From CAVURS01 sp963834425 (GTDB lineage: Bacteria; Actinomycetota; Actinomycetes; Actinomycetales; CAVURS01): a stretch of 64,000 bases of DNA. This document shows positions 43,958 through 52,947 of the stretch, in pieces. Position 1 is the stretch's first letter; every line of letters begins with the position of its first letter. The DNA lies in assembly GCA_963834425.1 (NCBI GenBank), contig CAWIBR010000010.1:248001-312000 (forward strand). Reading direction: 5' to 3'. The translations under genes and the position numbers were made by a program. A model generated the notes under the pieces. The model saw only the letters and a program-made list of their open reading frames with translations, was not told where the DNA came from and searched no databases.

Positions 43958-45821
43958 CTAGCCGGTGGGGGTGCCCGTGGGGGGCGGGGTGGTCGGGGCG
44001 GTCGTCGTCTGGGTCGGCGTGGGCGTGCCGGTGGAGACGGTCAGCGTGACGGTCTGACCGCGCTTGAGGACGTCGCCGGCGTGGTCCTGGGCGATGACCT
44101 GGTTCTGCGGCTTGTCGCTCGGCGCCAGCACCTGCTTGACCTTGAAGCCCGCGGCGGTGAGGTTCTGGGCCGCCGTCAGGTTGTCCTGGCCGACGACGTT
44201 CGGCACGGTCGCCGAGCCGCTCGCGAGGTGCAGGGCGACCGCGCTGCCCTTGTTCACCGTCTTGCCGGCGGCCGGGTCGGTGTCGAGCACGTTGCCCTGA
44301 GCCTGGACGGCTGAGGGCACGGTGTCGGCCGTGCTCACGGTGAGCCCGGCGGCTTGCAGCTTGGCGGTGGCGTCGTCCTGGTTCAGCCCGGAGACGTCCG
44401 GGACCTGCACCGAGTTGGGGCCGCTGGAGACGGTCAGGTCGACCGTTGTCCCCTTGGCCACCGACGTGCCGGCGGCCGGGTTCTGGTCGCTGACCTGACC
44501 CTTCGGCACCGTGTCATCGGGCGCGAGGGAGGCCACCGCGTTGAGCCCGAGGCTGTGCAGCTTGTTCGTCGCGTCCTGGACCGTCATCTGAGTCACGGGC
44601 GGCACGGTCACATGGGCGACCTCGTCGTTGCCGCCGAAGATCTTCGGGACCGAAGATCAGCAGCAGCACGACCGCCGCGAGCGCGGCCAGGCCGAGCAGC
44701 ACGAACATCGGCGCGCGGTTCTTCTTCTCCGGCGGTGTCCCGTCCTCGCCGGGCGGCAGGCCCAGGCCCATCGCGTCGTCGGTCGGGTCGCCGGGGACGC
44801 CGGGCACCACCTCGGTGGACATCGGCATGGCCTGGGTCGCCTCTGGCGACATCGCGTAGGCGCCGGCCGCGAGCGCGGTCGCGGCCACCGCGGCCTCCGC
44901 ACCCAGGCCGGGCACGGGTCCGGCCGGGACGCCGAGAGCGCCGGCCGCTTCCGGGCTGATCGGCCGGCCGGCCATCAACGCCTCGCAGTCGGCGCGCATG
45001 TCCGCGGCACTCTGGTAGCGCCCGTCCCGGTCCTTGGCGAGGGCGTGCAGGACGATGGCGTCGACCTCGGCCGGGATGCCGGCGACGAGCGAGCTCGGCG
45101 GGACCGGGTTCTCGCCAACATGTTGGTACGCAACGGAAACCGGCGAGTCACCGACGAACGGCGGCCGACCGGTGAGCAGCTCGAAGAGCAGGCAGCCAGT
45201 CGAGTAGATGTCCGAGCGGGCGTCGACCTGCTGGCCCTTGGCCTGCTCGGGCGAGAGGTACTGCGCCGTACCGATCACGGCCTGGGTCTGGGTCATCGTC
45301 GCGGAGCTGTCGGCCAGAGCGCGAGCGATCCCGAAGTCCATCACCTTGACGGCACCGGCGGGCGTCAGCATCACGTTGGCCGGCTTGATGTCGCGGTGCA
45401 CGATGCCGGCCCGATGGCTGTACTCCAGCGCCCCCAGGACGCCGGAGGTGATCCGCAGCGCCTCCGGCCAGTCCAGGGCGCCGGACTGCCCGAGCAGGTC
45501 GCGCACGGTGCGGCCCTCGACGTACTCCATCACGATGTACGGCGCCTGCACGCTCGCGCCGCCGGCCTCCTCGACGATGTCCTCACCGCTGTCGTAGACC
45601 GCGACGATCGCCGGGTGGTTCAGGGAGGCGGCGGCCTGGGCCTCGCGCCGGAACCGCTTGTGGAACTGCGGGTCTCGGGCCAGGTCGGCGCGCAGCATCT
45701 TGATCGCGACGCTGCGGCCCAGGCGGGTGTCGCGGCCGATGTGGACCTCGGCCATCCCGCCGCGCCCCAGCAGCTGGCCGACCTCGTAGCGTCCGCCGAG
45801 CAGGCGGGGGGTGTCGGTCAC
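43958..45821 (-). CDS. pknB: Ser/Thr protein kinase PknB with PASTA repeats (one frameshift)
   Basis: About 620 aa. The kinase domain (1-280) is complete: LGRGGMAEVHIG glycine loop, VAIKML lysine, GIVHRDIKPANVML catalytic loop, VMDFGIARA and the activation loop SATMTQTQAVIGTAQYLSPEQA with phosphorylatable Thr. A juxtamembrane Ala-rich part leads to a helix (FVLLGLAALAAVVLLLIF) and three PASTA repeats (for example VQVPDVSGLNQDDATAKLQAAGL), then a Thr/Pro tail. It senses muropeptides/lipid II and controls wall synthesis. The frame breaks near 44650, where LLLIFGP should continue as IFGGNDEVAHVTV. Confidence 0.93.
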
Positions 45822-45882
45822 GACGTGCCTTCCTGTCTTGTCGGTCGTTCGGTGAGACGCGCTTGGCTACTCATTCGTCTAC

Positions 45883-47340
45883 TCATTTGCCGAGCACCGC
45901 CTCGATGACCTTCTTGGCAATGGGCGCGGCCACGGTCCCGCCGTAGGCCTCGTTGCCGACCTTGCCGCCGTCCTCGACGACCACCGCGACGGCGACCTGC
46001 GGGTTGTCCGTCGGCGCGAAGGCGGTGAACCAGGCGTGCGGCGGTTTGCCGTTGCCTTGTTGAGCGGTGCCGGTCTTGCCGGCGACACTCACGCCGTCGA
46101 TCTGGGCGGCTGTGCCGGTGCCGTCGGACACGACAGCCTCCATCATCCGGGTGAGCTGGGCGGCCACGTCCGGCGAGACCGCCGAGCCCAACGACGTCGG
46201 CTCGGTGGTGCTGATCACCGACAGGTCGGGCGCGCGGACCTGCTTGACCAGGTAGGGCAGCATCACCTGGCCCTGGTTGGCGATGGCGGCCGAGATCATC
46301 GCGACCTGCAGCGGGGTCACCCGCACGTCGAACTGTCCGATAGCGGACTGCGCGGTCTGCGGCGGGTTGAGCTGGGCGGGCACCGTGCTCGGGGTGACGG
46401 GCATGGGCACCGTGAGGGATCGGCCGAAGCCGAACTTCGCGGCCTGGTCCTGCAGGGCCTTCGCGCCGAGCTTGAGGCCCAGGTCGGCGAACGCGGTGTT
46501 GCAGGAGATCTGCAGGGCGCGGGTCATCGAGACCACCCCGCCCGGCCCGCAGGCGACCGAGAAGTCGTTGTGCAGCTTGGCGGTGGTCTGCGGGAGGTCC
46601 AGCACGGCGGGCCCCGGGATCTGGCTGGACTCGGTGTACTGCCCGGTCGACAGGGCGGCGGCGGCCGTCACCAGCTTGAAGACCGAGCCCGGCGGGTAGA
46701 GCCGTCCGGCAATCGCCCGGTTGTCCAGCGGCCGCGTGGGATCGGTGGTCAGTGCCTTCCAGGCCTGCGCGCTCTTGGTCAAGTCGTGGGTCGCCAGGTC
46801 GTTCGGGTTGTACGTCGGGTGGCTGACCATCGCCAGGATGGCCCCGGTCTTGGGGTTCAAGGCCACGACCGCGCCGCGCTGGCTGCCGAGCGCGCTGTCG
46901 GCCGCTCGCTGCGCGGCCGGGTCGATGGTCACCTCGACCGACGCGCCGGCCGGGGGCTTGCCGCTGACCAGGTCGACGACGCGGCGATAGAAGAGCGAGT
47001 CGGACGAACCGGAGAGCAGCGCGTCCTCGCTCCCCTCGATGCCCCCGCCCGCGCCGTACAGGAACGAGTAGTAGCCGGTGACGTGCGCGTAGAGCGGGCC
47101 CTGGGCGTAGGTGCGCTGGTACTTGTAGACGTCGTTGCTCGGCACCGAGTTCGCGACCGGCGTCGAGCCAACCAGGATCGGGCCACGGTCGCGGCTGAAG
47201 TTTGCGAGCAGCGTGCGGCGGTTGCCGGGCTTGTTCTGCAGGGTCTTGGCGTCGACGAACTGCACCCAGGTCAGCGACCCGAGCAGGAGCGCGAAGAGCA
47301 GGCTCACGACGAGGGTGAGGCGCCGGATCGGAGCGTTCAT
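45883..47340 (-). CDS. pbpA: Penicillin-binding protein A (class B transpeptidase)
   Basis: A 485-aa class B PBP. One N-terminal membrane helix (LTLVVSLLFALLLGSLTWVQF), a dimerisation region and a transpeptidase domain with all three motifs: PPGSVFK (nucleophile Ser), SCN in ALQISCNTAF, and KTGTA in VSVAGKTGTAQQG. It cross-links peptidoglycan, working with the FtsW/RodA-like protein encoded just upstream. The two genes overlap by 4 bases (47337-47340). Confidence 0.95.
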   Translation of the reverse strand: MNAPIRRLTLVVSLLFALLLGSLTWVQFVDAKTLQNKPGNRRTLLANFSRDRGPILVGSTPVANSVPSNDVYKYQRTYAQGPLYAHVTGYYSFLYGAGGGIEGSEDALLSGSSDSLFYRRVVDLVSGKPPAGASVEVTIDPAAQRAADSALGSQRGAVVALNPKTGAILAMVSHPTYNPNDLATHDLTKSAQAWKALTTDPTRPLDNRAIAGRLYPPGSVFKLVTAAAALSTGQYTESSQIPGPAVLDLPQTTAKLHNDFSVACGPGGVVSMTRALQISCNTAFADLGLKLGAKALQDQAAKFGFGRSLTVPMPVTPSTVPAQLNPPQTAQSAIGQFDVRVTPLQVAMISAAIANQGQVMLPYLVKQVRAPDLSVISTTEPTSLGSAVSPDVAAQLTRMMEAVVSDGTGTAAQIDGVSVAGKTGTAQQGNGKPPHAWFTAFAPTDNPQVAVAVVVEDGGKVGNEAYGGTVAAPIAKKVIEAVLGK

Positions 47341-48734
47341 CGCACCGTCACCACCTGGGTCGCCTCGTCCATCGCAGGCATCGGCAGGGCTTCGGGCGCT
47401 GGTCGTCGGGCCTGGTCACTGATCCGAAGGAGCAGCGCGACGATTGACCAGTTCGCCAGCAGCGACGACCCGCCGTGGGACAGGAAGGGCATGGTCAGAC
47501 CGGTCAGCGGGATCAGCCGGGTGACCCCGCCGACGACCACGAAGCATTGCAGCGCAACGGAAAACGCGAGCCCTGCGGCGAGCAGCTTGCCGAAGCCGTC
47601 ACGGACGCCGATCGAGATCCGCAGTCCGCGCTCGACGATCAAGCCATAGATCAGCAGCAGAGCGAAGAGCCCGACCAGCCCGAGCTCCTCGCCGAACGCG
47701 GGCACGATGAAATCGCTCTCGGCGAAGGGGATCAGCTGCGGATGACCTTGGCCGAGCCCGGCGCCGAACATGCCCCCGGCCGCCATGCCGTAGAGCCCCT
47801 GGACCACCTGGTAGCTGCCGCCGAACGGCTTGTTGAGTACCGCGGGGTCGAAGGCGTGCAACCAGATCGCGACCCGGTCCTGGACGTGCCCGAACGCGAG
47901 GTACGCCACGTAGGCGCCCGCACAGAAGAGCAACAGGCCGATCGCGATCCAGCCCCGGCGTTCGGTGGCGACGTAGAGCATCGCGACGAACAGGCCGAAG
48001 AACAGCAGGGACGAGCCGAGGTCGTGTTCGAAGACCAGCACCCCGAGACTGGCCAGCCAGGCGACGACGATCGGGCCCAGATCACGGGCGCGCGGCAGCC
48101 CGACCCCCAGGACCCGCCGGCCGACGAGCGACAGCACGTCGCGATGGGTCACCAGGTAGCCCGCGAAGAAGATCGCCAGCATGATCTTGGCGACCTCACC
48201 GGGCTGAAAACTCAACGGCCCCAACACGATCCAGATCCGTGAGCCGTTGATGGTGCGGCCCAGGCCGGGCACGAGGGGCAACAGCAGAAGGCCGAGACCG
48301 ACGACCATTGCGGTGTAGGTGTAGCGGCGCAGCACCCGATGGTCCTTGACCACCAGGATCACCGCGATCGCGCCGAGCACCCCGATCGCACTCCAGATCA
48401 GCTGTCGGAAGGCATAGGCATCGGCACCGGCCCGCGTCCCCGGGTGCGAGAGGTCGAGCCGGTGGATCATCACCAGGCCCAGTCCGTTGAGCAGCGTCGC
48501 CGCCGGCAGCAGCACCGGGTCGGCGTACTTGGCCTTGAGCCGCAGGACGATGTGCAGGCTCCCGGACAGGACCAGCAGTCCGGCGCCGTAGTAGAGCAGG
48601 TCCGGCGGCACCTCGTCCTGCATGGCCATCCCGACCGCGGCGTAGGCGAGCAGCACGATGCCGATCGCCAGCAGCAGCAGCGCCAGCTCGACGCCTCGGC
48701 GGGAGCGGGGTGCGACCGGGATGACGGTGGACAT
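47337..48734 (-). CDS. rodA: FtsW/RodA/SpoVE family peptidoglycan polymerase
   Basis: A 465-aa SEDS protein with about ten membrane helices. It has the family segments KIMLAIFFAGYLVTHRDVL, the large extracellular loop containing WLHAFDPAVLNKPFGGSYQVVQGLYGMAAGGMFGAGLGQG with the catalytic Asp region, and the C-terminal PFLSHGGSSLLANWSIVALLLRIS. It polymerises glycan strands from lipid II. It is coupled by a 4-base overlap to pbpA and starts adjacent to the pstP stop. Confidence 0.94.
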   Translation of the reverse strand: MSTVIPVAPRSRRGVELALLLLAIGIVLLAYAAVGMAMQDEVPPDLLYYGAGLLVLSGSLHIVLRLKAKYADPVLLPAATLLNGLGLVMIHRLDLSHPGTRAGADAYAFRQLIWSAIGVLGAIAVILVVKDHRVLRRYTYTAMVVGLGLLLLPLVPGLGRTINGSRIWIVLGPLSFQPGEVAKIMLAIFFAGYLVTHRDVLSLVGRRVLGVGLPRARDLGPIVVAWLASLGVLVFEHDLGSSLLFFGLFVAMLYVATERRGWIAIGLLLFCAGAYVAYLAFGHVQDRVAIWLHAFDPAVLNKPFGGSYQVVQGLYGMAAGGMFGAGLGQGHPQLIPFAESDFIVPAFGEELGLVGLFALLLIYGLIVERGLRISIGVRDGFGKLLAAGLAFSVALQCFVVVGGVTRLIPLTGLTMPFLSHGGSSLLANWSIVALLLRISDQARRPAPEALPMPAMDEATQVVTVR

Positions 48735-50212
48735 CAGCCGTCACCGCATCCGGTGTCGGCCGGGCTGTTCAGTACGGCGGTGGGAGTTCCGCTCGGTGTC
48801 GGCGTCGCCGCGGCGCTCGTCGTGGCCTGAACGCTAGCTCCGGCAACGGGTTTCGTGGTCGCTGCGCTGGGTGCCTTGCTGGTCGTCCCCGGGGTGGCCG
48901 TTGACGCGGCGAGGGACCCAGCGGTCGCCGCGCCAGTGGGTGTCGTCGTGGGGGTTGTTGTGGGTGTGGCGGTCGCTGCGGCGCAGACGGCGGCCTGGTC
49001 GCGCAGGCTGTCGACGACCGCGCGCGCCTTGGTCAGGTTGGGCGCGGTGATCCGCTGCTGCACCTGGTCCCGCCAGTACGACGGAAGCTGGTCGACCGTG
49101 AGGTTCTGCCGCTCGTAGACCTTGGACAGGCTCACCGGTCCGACGTCCTGGGGCAGACCGCGGTAGATGGTGATGTTGCCCGCGTCCGAACCGACGAAGT
49201 ACTGCTGCTGGCTCCACGCGTACGCCGCGTAGCTGCCGCCGCCGACCAGGGCGACGACCAGGACGACCAGCAGGAAGAGCATCCCCTTGTGCCGGCGACG
49301 AGGCGGCGCGTCGTCGAGGACGTCGTCGTCTGAGTCCTCGCCGGCGTCGTCGGAGGCGTTGGCTTGGCGGGCCAGCGCGGCGGCCTTACCCGCGGGCGTG
49401 GTCGCGTCCGCTGTCGTGGCCAGCACCTGGTGAGCCGCAGCAGCTCCCACAACCTCCGGCGCCGTGGAGGGCCCTTCGTCGACGTCGAGGTCGACCACGT
49501 CGGCGACCACACAGGTGACGTTGTCCGACGAGCCTCCCTTGAGGGCGAGGTCGATCAGCTTCTCGGCCCGCGTGCCGACATCGGTGCCGTCGCCCAGCAC
49601 CGCGGCGAGGGTCTCCTCGGTGACGACGCCGGTGAGCCCGTCGGAGCAGAGCAGGTAGGTGTCGCCGGGCCGGGCCTCGCGCACCGACAGGTCCGGGGTG
49701 TCCTCACGCTCACCGGTCAGCACCCGGGTGATCAGGTTCCGCTGCGGGTGGCTGCGCGCCTCCTCCTCGGTCAGCCGGCCGTCGTCGACGAGTGACTGCA
49801 CGAACGTGTGGTCGTGGGTGATCTGGGTCAGCTGGCCGTCGCGCAACAGGTAGCCGCGGGAGTCGCCGATGTGCGCGAGGGCCAGCTTGCCGTCGCTGTT
49901 GAGCAGGGCGGTCACGGTCGTGCCCATGCCGTGCAGGCTGGGCTCAGCGGCGACCCGGTCGCGCAGGTCTTGATTGGCGTCGGCGAGCGTGGTCGTCAGG
50001 CGCTCGAGAGCGTCGCCGCTCGCCGCCGACTCGTCGTCGAGCGTCACCAGCCGTGCGATCGCGACCGAGCTCGCCACGTCGCCCGCGGCGTGACCACCCA
50101 TGCCGTCGGCGATGACGAGCAGGTGCGGGCCGGCGTACCCGGAGTCTTGGTTGTTGCTGTAGCGGCCGAGGCCGATGTCGGATCGGGCGGCGTAGCGCAG
50201 GGCGATGTTCAT
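48734..50212 (-). CDS. pstP: PP2C-family Ser/Thr phosphatase PstP
   Basis: A 492-aa protein phosphatase that reverses PknB phosphorylation. The PP2C core has YSNNQDSGYAGPHLLVIADGMGGHAAGDVAS, HIGDSRGYLLRDG, LCSDGLTGVV and GGSSDNVTCVVADV with the metal-binding Asp residues. A membrane helix (MLFLLVVLVVALVGGGSYAAYAW) and an extracellular domain with a Thr/Ala-rich tail follow. ATG 50212 is the canonical start (MNIALRYAARSDIGLG); the frame runs further upstream, overlapping fhaB, but that part is not homologous. Confidence 0.94.
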   Translation of the reverse strand: MNIALRYAARSDIGLGRYSNNQDSGYAGPHLLVIADGMGGHAAGDVASSVAIARLVTLDDESAASGDALERLTTTLADANQDLRDRVAAEPSLHGMGTTVTALLNSDGKLALAHIGDSRGYLLRDGQLTQITHDHTFVQSLVDDGRLTEEEARSHPQRNLITRVLTGEREDTPDLSVREARPGDTYLLCSDGLTGVVTEETLAAVLGDGTDVGTRAEKLIDLALKGGSSDNVTCVVADVVDLDVDEGPSTAPEVVGAAAAHQVLATTADATTPAGKAAALARQANASDDAGEDSDDDVLDDAPPRRRHKGMLFLLVVLVVALVGGGSYAAYAWSQQQYFVGSDAGNITIYRGLPQDVGPVSLSKVYERQNLTVDQLPSYWRDQVQQRITAPNLTKARAVVDSLRDQAAVCAAATATPTTTPTTTPTGAATAGSLAASTATPGTTSKAPSAATTKPVAGASVQATTSAAATPTPSGTPTAVLNSPADTGCGDG

Positions 50213-50219
50213 CGGGCGG

Positions 50220-50741
50220 CTACTTTCGCAGCTCGATGACGGTCTGGCCGATCCGCAAGCTGGATCCGACCGACAGGGGTGTCGGGCTCGAAATCCGTTC
50301 GCGGCCAAGGAATGTGCCGTTGGTCGACGACAGGTCCTCGACGTACCAACGACCGTCCTGCGGGTAGATCCGCGCATGCCGACCGGAGGCGTAGTCGTCG
50401 TCCAGGACGAGGGTCGCCTCCGGGTTGCGGCCGATCAGGATCTGGGCGCCCGACAGGTTGATGGTGGTGCCGGCCAGCGAGCCCTCGGTGACGACCAGCG
50501 TGCGCGGCGCGTTGCGGCCGAAGCCCGGGCCGGCGGGCTCGGCCGGGATGCTCGCGCCGGCGACTGGCGCCGGCTGGGGCGCCGGGGGTTTCGGGCGACG
50601 GTTGCGGGTCGATCGAGCAGATCGTGCACGGACCTGCGTGCCGTAGATGTCGGTGCGGATCACGGCGACGACCGAGAGGACGAACAGCCACAGCGCAGCC
50701 AGGAGGCCGAGCCGGACGACGGTGAGGGTGAGCTCGCTCAT
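50220..50741 (-). CDS. fhaB: FHA-domain protein FhaB (FipA)
   Basis: A 173-aa protein with one N-terminal membrane helix (LTVVRLGLLAALWLFVLSVVAVI) and a C-terminal FHA domain (ILIGRNPEATLVLDDDYASGRHARIYPQDGRWYVEDLSSTNGTFL), which binds phosphothreonine. Homologues recruit phosphorylated division and wall proteins. It ends 7 bases before pstP and starts 10 bases after the fhaA stop, so the genes form one operon. Confidence 0.93.
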   Translation of the reverse strand: MSELTLTVVRLGLLAALWLFVLSVVAVIRTDIYGTQVRARSARSTRNRRPKPPAPQPAPVAGASIPAEPAGPGFGRNAPRTLVVTEGSLAGTTINLSGAQILIGRNPEATLVLDDDYASGRHARIYPQDGRWYVEDLSSTNGTFLGRERISSPTPLSVGSSLRIGQTVIELRK

Positions 50742-50751
50742 GTCGCGGGGT

Positions 50752-51645
50752 TCAGCGCTCCCCGCTCCGGAAGGTCAGCCGGGTCCGCCCCAGGGTGATC
50801 GAGTTGCCATCGCGCAGCTCCGCACCGGTGACCCGACTGCCGTCGATGAACGTGCCGTTCGTCGACCCCAGGTCGCGCAGGTGCGCGATCAGGTGCGGCC
50901 CGTCGGTGGTCACCCGGATCTCGACGTGCCGCCGGGAGACACCCGGGTCGTCGATCACCACGTCGGCGTCGTCGCCTCGGCCAACGACCGTGACCGCGCC
51001 GAGGAGCGGGTAGGCATGCCCATCGACATCCAGCCAGGGCCGCCGGGCAGCGGGGATCGCGCCGGCTTGGGCGGGCGGGAGGCGATCGATGGCCGGGGCG
51101 GGTGTCGGCACGTGACGCCGGCGGGCAGGGGGAACGCTCCCGGGACGACGGGAGGACCCGCCGCGGCGGGTGCCGGGAACGGCTGAGCCGCTGGCGCGGC
51201 GACCGCCGGTTGGACGGGTGGCTGGGCCGGCGCGGGCGCCGCCGCCGGTGCTGGGTGCGGCCGAGCCGTGCGGTCCGCGAACGGTCGCGGTCCGCACCTG
51301 GAAGACGCCGGTGTCCAGGCCGTCGCGCTCCTCGAAGCCGACGGTGACCGGACCGGGGAAGACGTAGCGCTGCGCCTCGGCATGCTCGGCGACGTTGGCG
51401 ACGAGCTCCTCGCTGAGGACCTCGGCGTACTCGGTGAGCCGGGCGAAGTCACTCGGCCCGAGCTCGACGACGAAAGCATTGGGCACGAGGGTGCGCCCCC
51501 GCCCGACGACGGCGGCCCGGTCGTCCATCGCCCGCCGCAGTGAGCTGGCGATCTCGACCGGCTGGACCTCGCTCTTGAAGGCCCGAGCGAAGGCGCCGTT
51601 GACGGCTCGTTCGATCCCGCGCTCGAAACGGTCGAGCACGCCCAT
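50752..51645 (-). CDS. fhaA: FHA-domain protein FhaA (DUF3662-FHA)
   Basis: About 297 aa. The N-terminus (MGVLDRFERGIERAVNGAFARAFKSEVQPVEIASSLRRAMDD) is the DUF3662 domain and the C-terminus a full FHA domain (VVGRGDDADVVIDDPGVSRRHVEIRVTTDGPHLIAHLRDLGSTNGTF). In mycobacteria FhaA binds the phosphorylated MviN pseudokinase. The linker in this frame is Arg-rich (about 51115-51265), whereas the adjacent frame reads a typical APAAAPAPAQPPVQPAV linker, so two compensating frameshifts are likely. GAGGAGGTGCC precedes ATG 51645, a strong ribosome site. Confidence 0.9.
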   Translation of the reverse strand: MGVLDRFERGIERAVNGAFARAFKSEVQPVEIASSLRRAMDDRAAVVGRGRTLVPNAFVVELGPSDFARLTEYAEVLSEELVANVAEHAEAQRYVFPGPVTVGFEERDGLDTGVFQVRTATVRGPHGSAAPSTGGGARAGPATRPTGGRRASGSAVPGTRRGGSSRRPGSVPPARRRHVPTPAPAIDRLPPAQAGAIPAARRPWLDVDGHAYPLLGAVTVVGRGDDADVVIDDPGVSRRHVEIRVTTDGPHLIAHLRDLGSTNGTFIDGSRVTGAELRDGNSITLGRTRLTFRSGER

Positions 51646-51884
51646 CTGGCACCTCCTCTCCTCGCGGCCGTCCGGCCGGGCCACACCCAGCGGACCTCGG
51701 GCACTCTCGGAGCACTGTCGGGACACACAGACAGCACCGTCCGGTGCCCGACGGCGCTAGCGGCCAGCCTAACGGCGTGCGGCAGCGGGAGGCCTCCGTG
51801 CTAGCCTCATCGGCGGCTTCCACACCGGATCACCACGGCCTCCTGACACTGTCTGCAGTAGGCCGCCGGCCTCGGGAATGCCGA

Positions 51885-51968
51885 GCGCGAGTGGCGGAAT
51901 AGGCAGACGCGCACGGTTCAGGTCCGTGTGCCCGAAAGGGCGTGGGGGTTCAACTCCCCCCTCGCGCA
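51885..51968 (+). tRNA. tRNA-Leu (CAG)
   Basis: An 84-base class II tRNA: acceptor GCGCGAG pairs with CTCGCGC, anticodon stem CACGG-CCGTG with loop TTCAGGT (anticodon CAG), variable arm TGCCCGAAAGGGCG, T arm GGGGGTTCAACTCCCCC, discriminator A. It lies between the divergent fhaA promoter and the convergent lipoprotein gene. Confidence 0.96.
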
Positions 51969-52066
51969 CACCCATCGGCCCCGCATCGCAGCCCGTCAGC
52001 GACGCGGGGCTTTTCGCTGCCCGGCGCCGGCGCCGCGACCCGCCCGTGTGCCGTGGCCACGGGTGG

Positions 52067-52146
52067 CCGCCAACTCGGCGGGCCGATGTGGCCCAAACCC
52101 GGCCGGAGCCGACTATTTGGGCGGGTTCGGCCCGCCGAGTTGGCGG
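52067..52146. repeat. Long inverted repeat with 20-base perfect arms
   Basis: CCGCCAACTCGGCGGGCCGA (52067-52086) has an exact inverted copy at 52127-52146, with a 40-base spacer containing smaller complementary tracts (CCCAAACCC and TTTGGGCGGG). It is in the convergent gap between tRNA-Leu and the lipoprotein gene. Its sequence is unlike the other palindromes in the window. Confidence 0.85.
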
Positions 52147-52207
52147 TCGACAACGGGCGGCACGGTGCGGCGGGTGCGCGCGGCCAGGTCGCGGCACGGG
52201 GCTGGGG

Positions 52208-52943
52208 TCAGGGGTGGGGGAGGCGGGCCAGGGTGGCCCGGACCAGCTTCTCGGCCCGGGCCGCGCTGGCCGGGGTGCCCGCTCCGGCGTCCTCGACGGC
52301 GACCAGCGTGCTGCCGGATCGGGCCAGGACGGTGACCAGGTCGAGCCGGGTCCCCTGGTAGGTCGAGCTGACCTCGAGCCCGAGCGACTCCTCGCCCATC
52401 GACGGCGTCGAGATCAGCGCCACCTGGTCGGTGACGAGCGTGCCGTCGTCCTCGGTCTCTTGATAGGTCGGGCATTTCGCCACCGAAGCCCGGATCGCAG
52501 CGAAGGCGGAGGCCGGGTAGGGCGCGGCGAACGAGTAGACCGTGACCCCGCTGAAGAGGCCGTGCGCGCCGCCGACGAAGTCGATGCTGCCGTGCGCACC
52601 GGCGGGCGCGACGAAGTTGAAGTTCTGCTGGACCTGGCCGGCCGGCGTGCAGCTCGCCGGGGTCACGGTGTCGTTGTCCTTCAGCGTCATGTTCCCGGTC
52701 AGCGTCGAGGTGGGGTCCACCTTCCAGCCCTTCGGCAGCTCGGCCACCTTCGGCAGCGCGGCCTTGATCTGGGCGGCGGTCAGCCCGGTCGCCGTCAGGC
52801 CCGCGGGTGCAGCGGAGCTGGTCGAAGGGCTGCTCGTGGCGCCGGCCTTCGCGTCGGACGCCGCCGCTGCACGAGCTCAGCGACAGGGCACCCGCCAGAA
52901 GGAGGACGGCAGCGACGGCACCGCGGACGGCGGGTGGGCGCAC
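52208..52943 (-). CDS. Secreted lipoprotein of unknown function (one frameshift)
   Basis: About 244 aa. A signal peptide with lipobox is at the N-terminus (VAAVLLLAGALSLSSC), then near 52869 the coding frame shifts by one base: the continuation reads AAASDAKAGATSSPSTSSAAPAGLTATGLTAAQIKAALPKVAELP and the rest is a compact extracellular domain (WKVDPTSTLTGNMTLKDNDTVTPASC; GTRLDLVTVLARSGSTLVAVEDAG). I do not recognise the family. In one frame alone only the C-terminal 179 aa are open. It is the gene downstream of the ROK regulator, four bases away. Confidence 0.7.
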
Positions 52944-52947
52944 CGGG

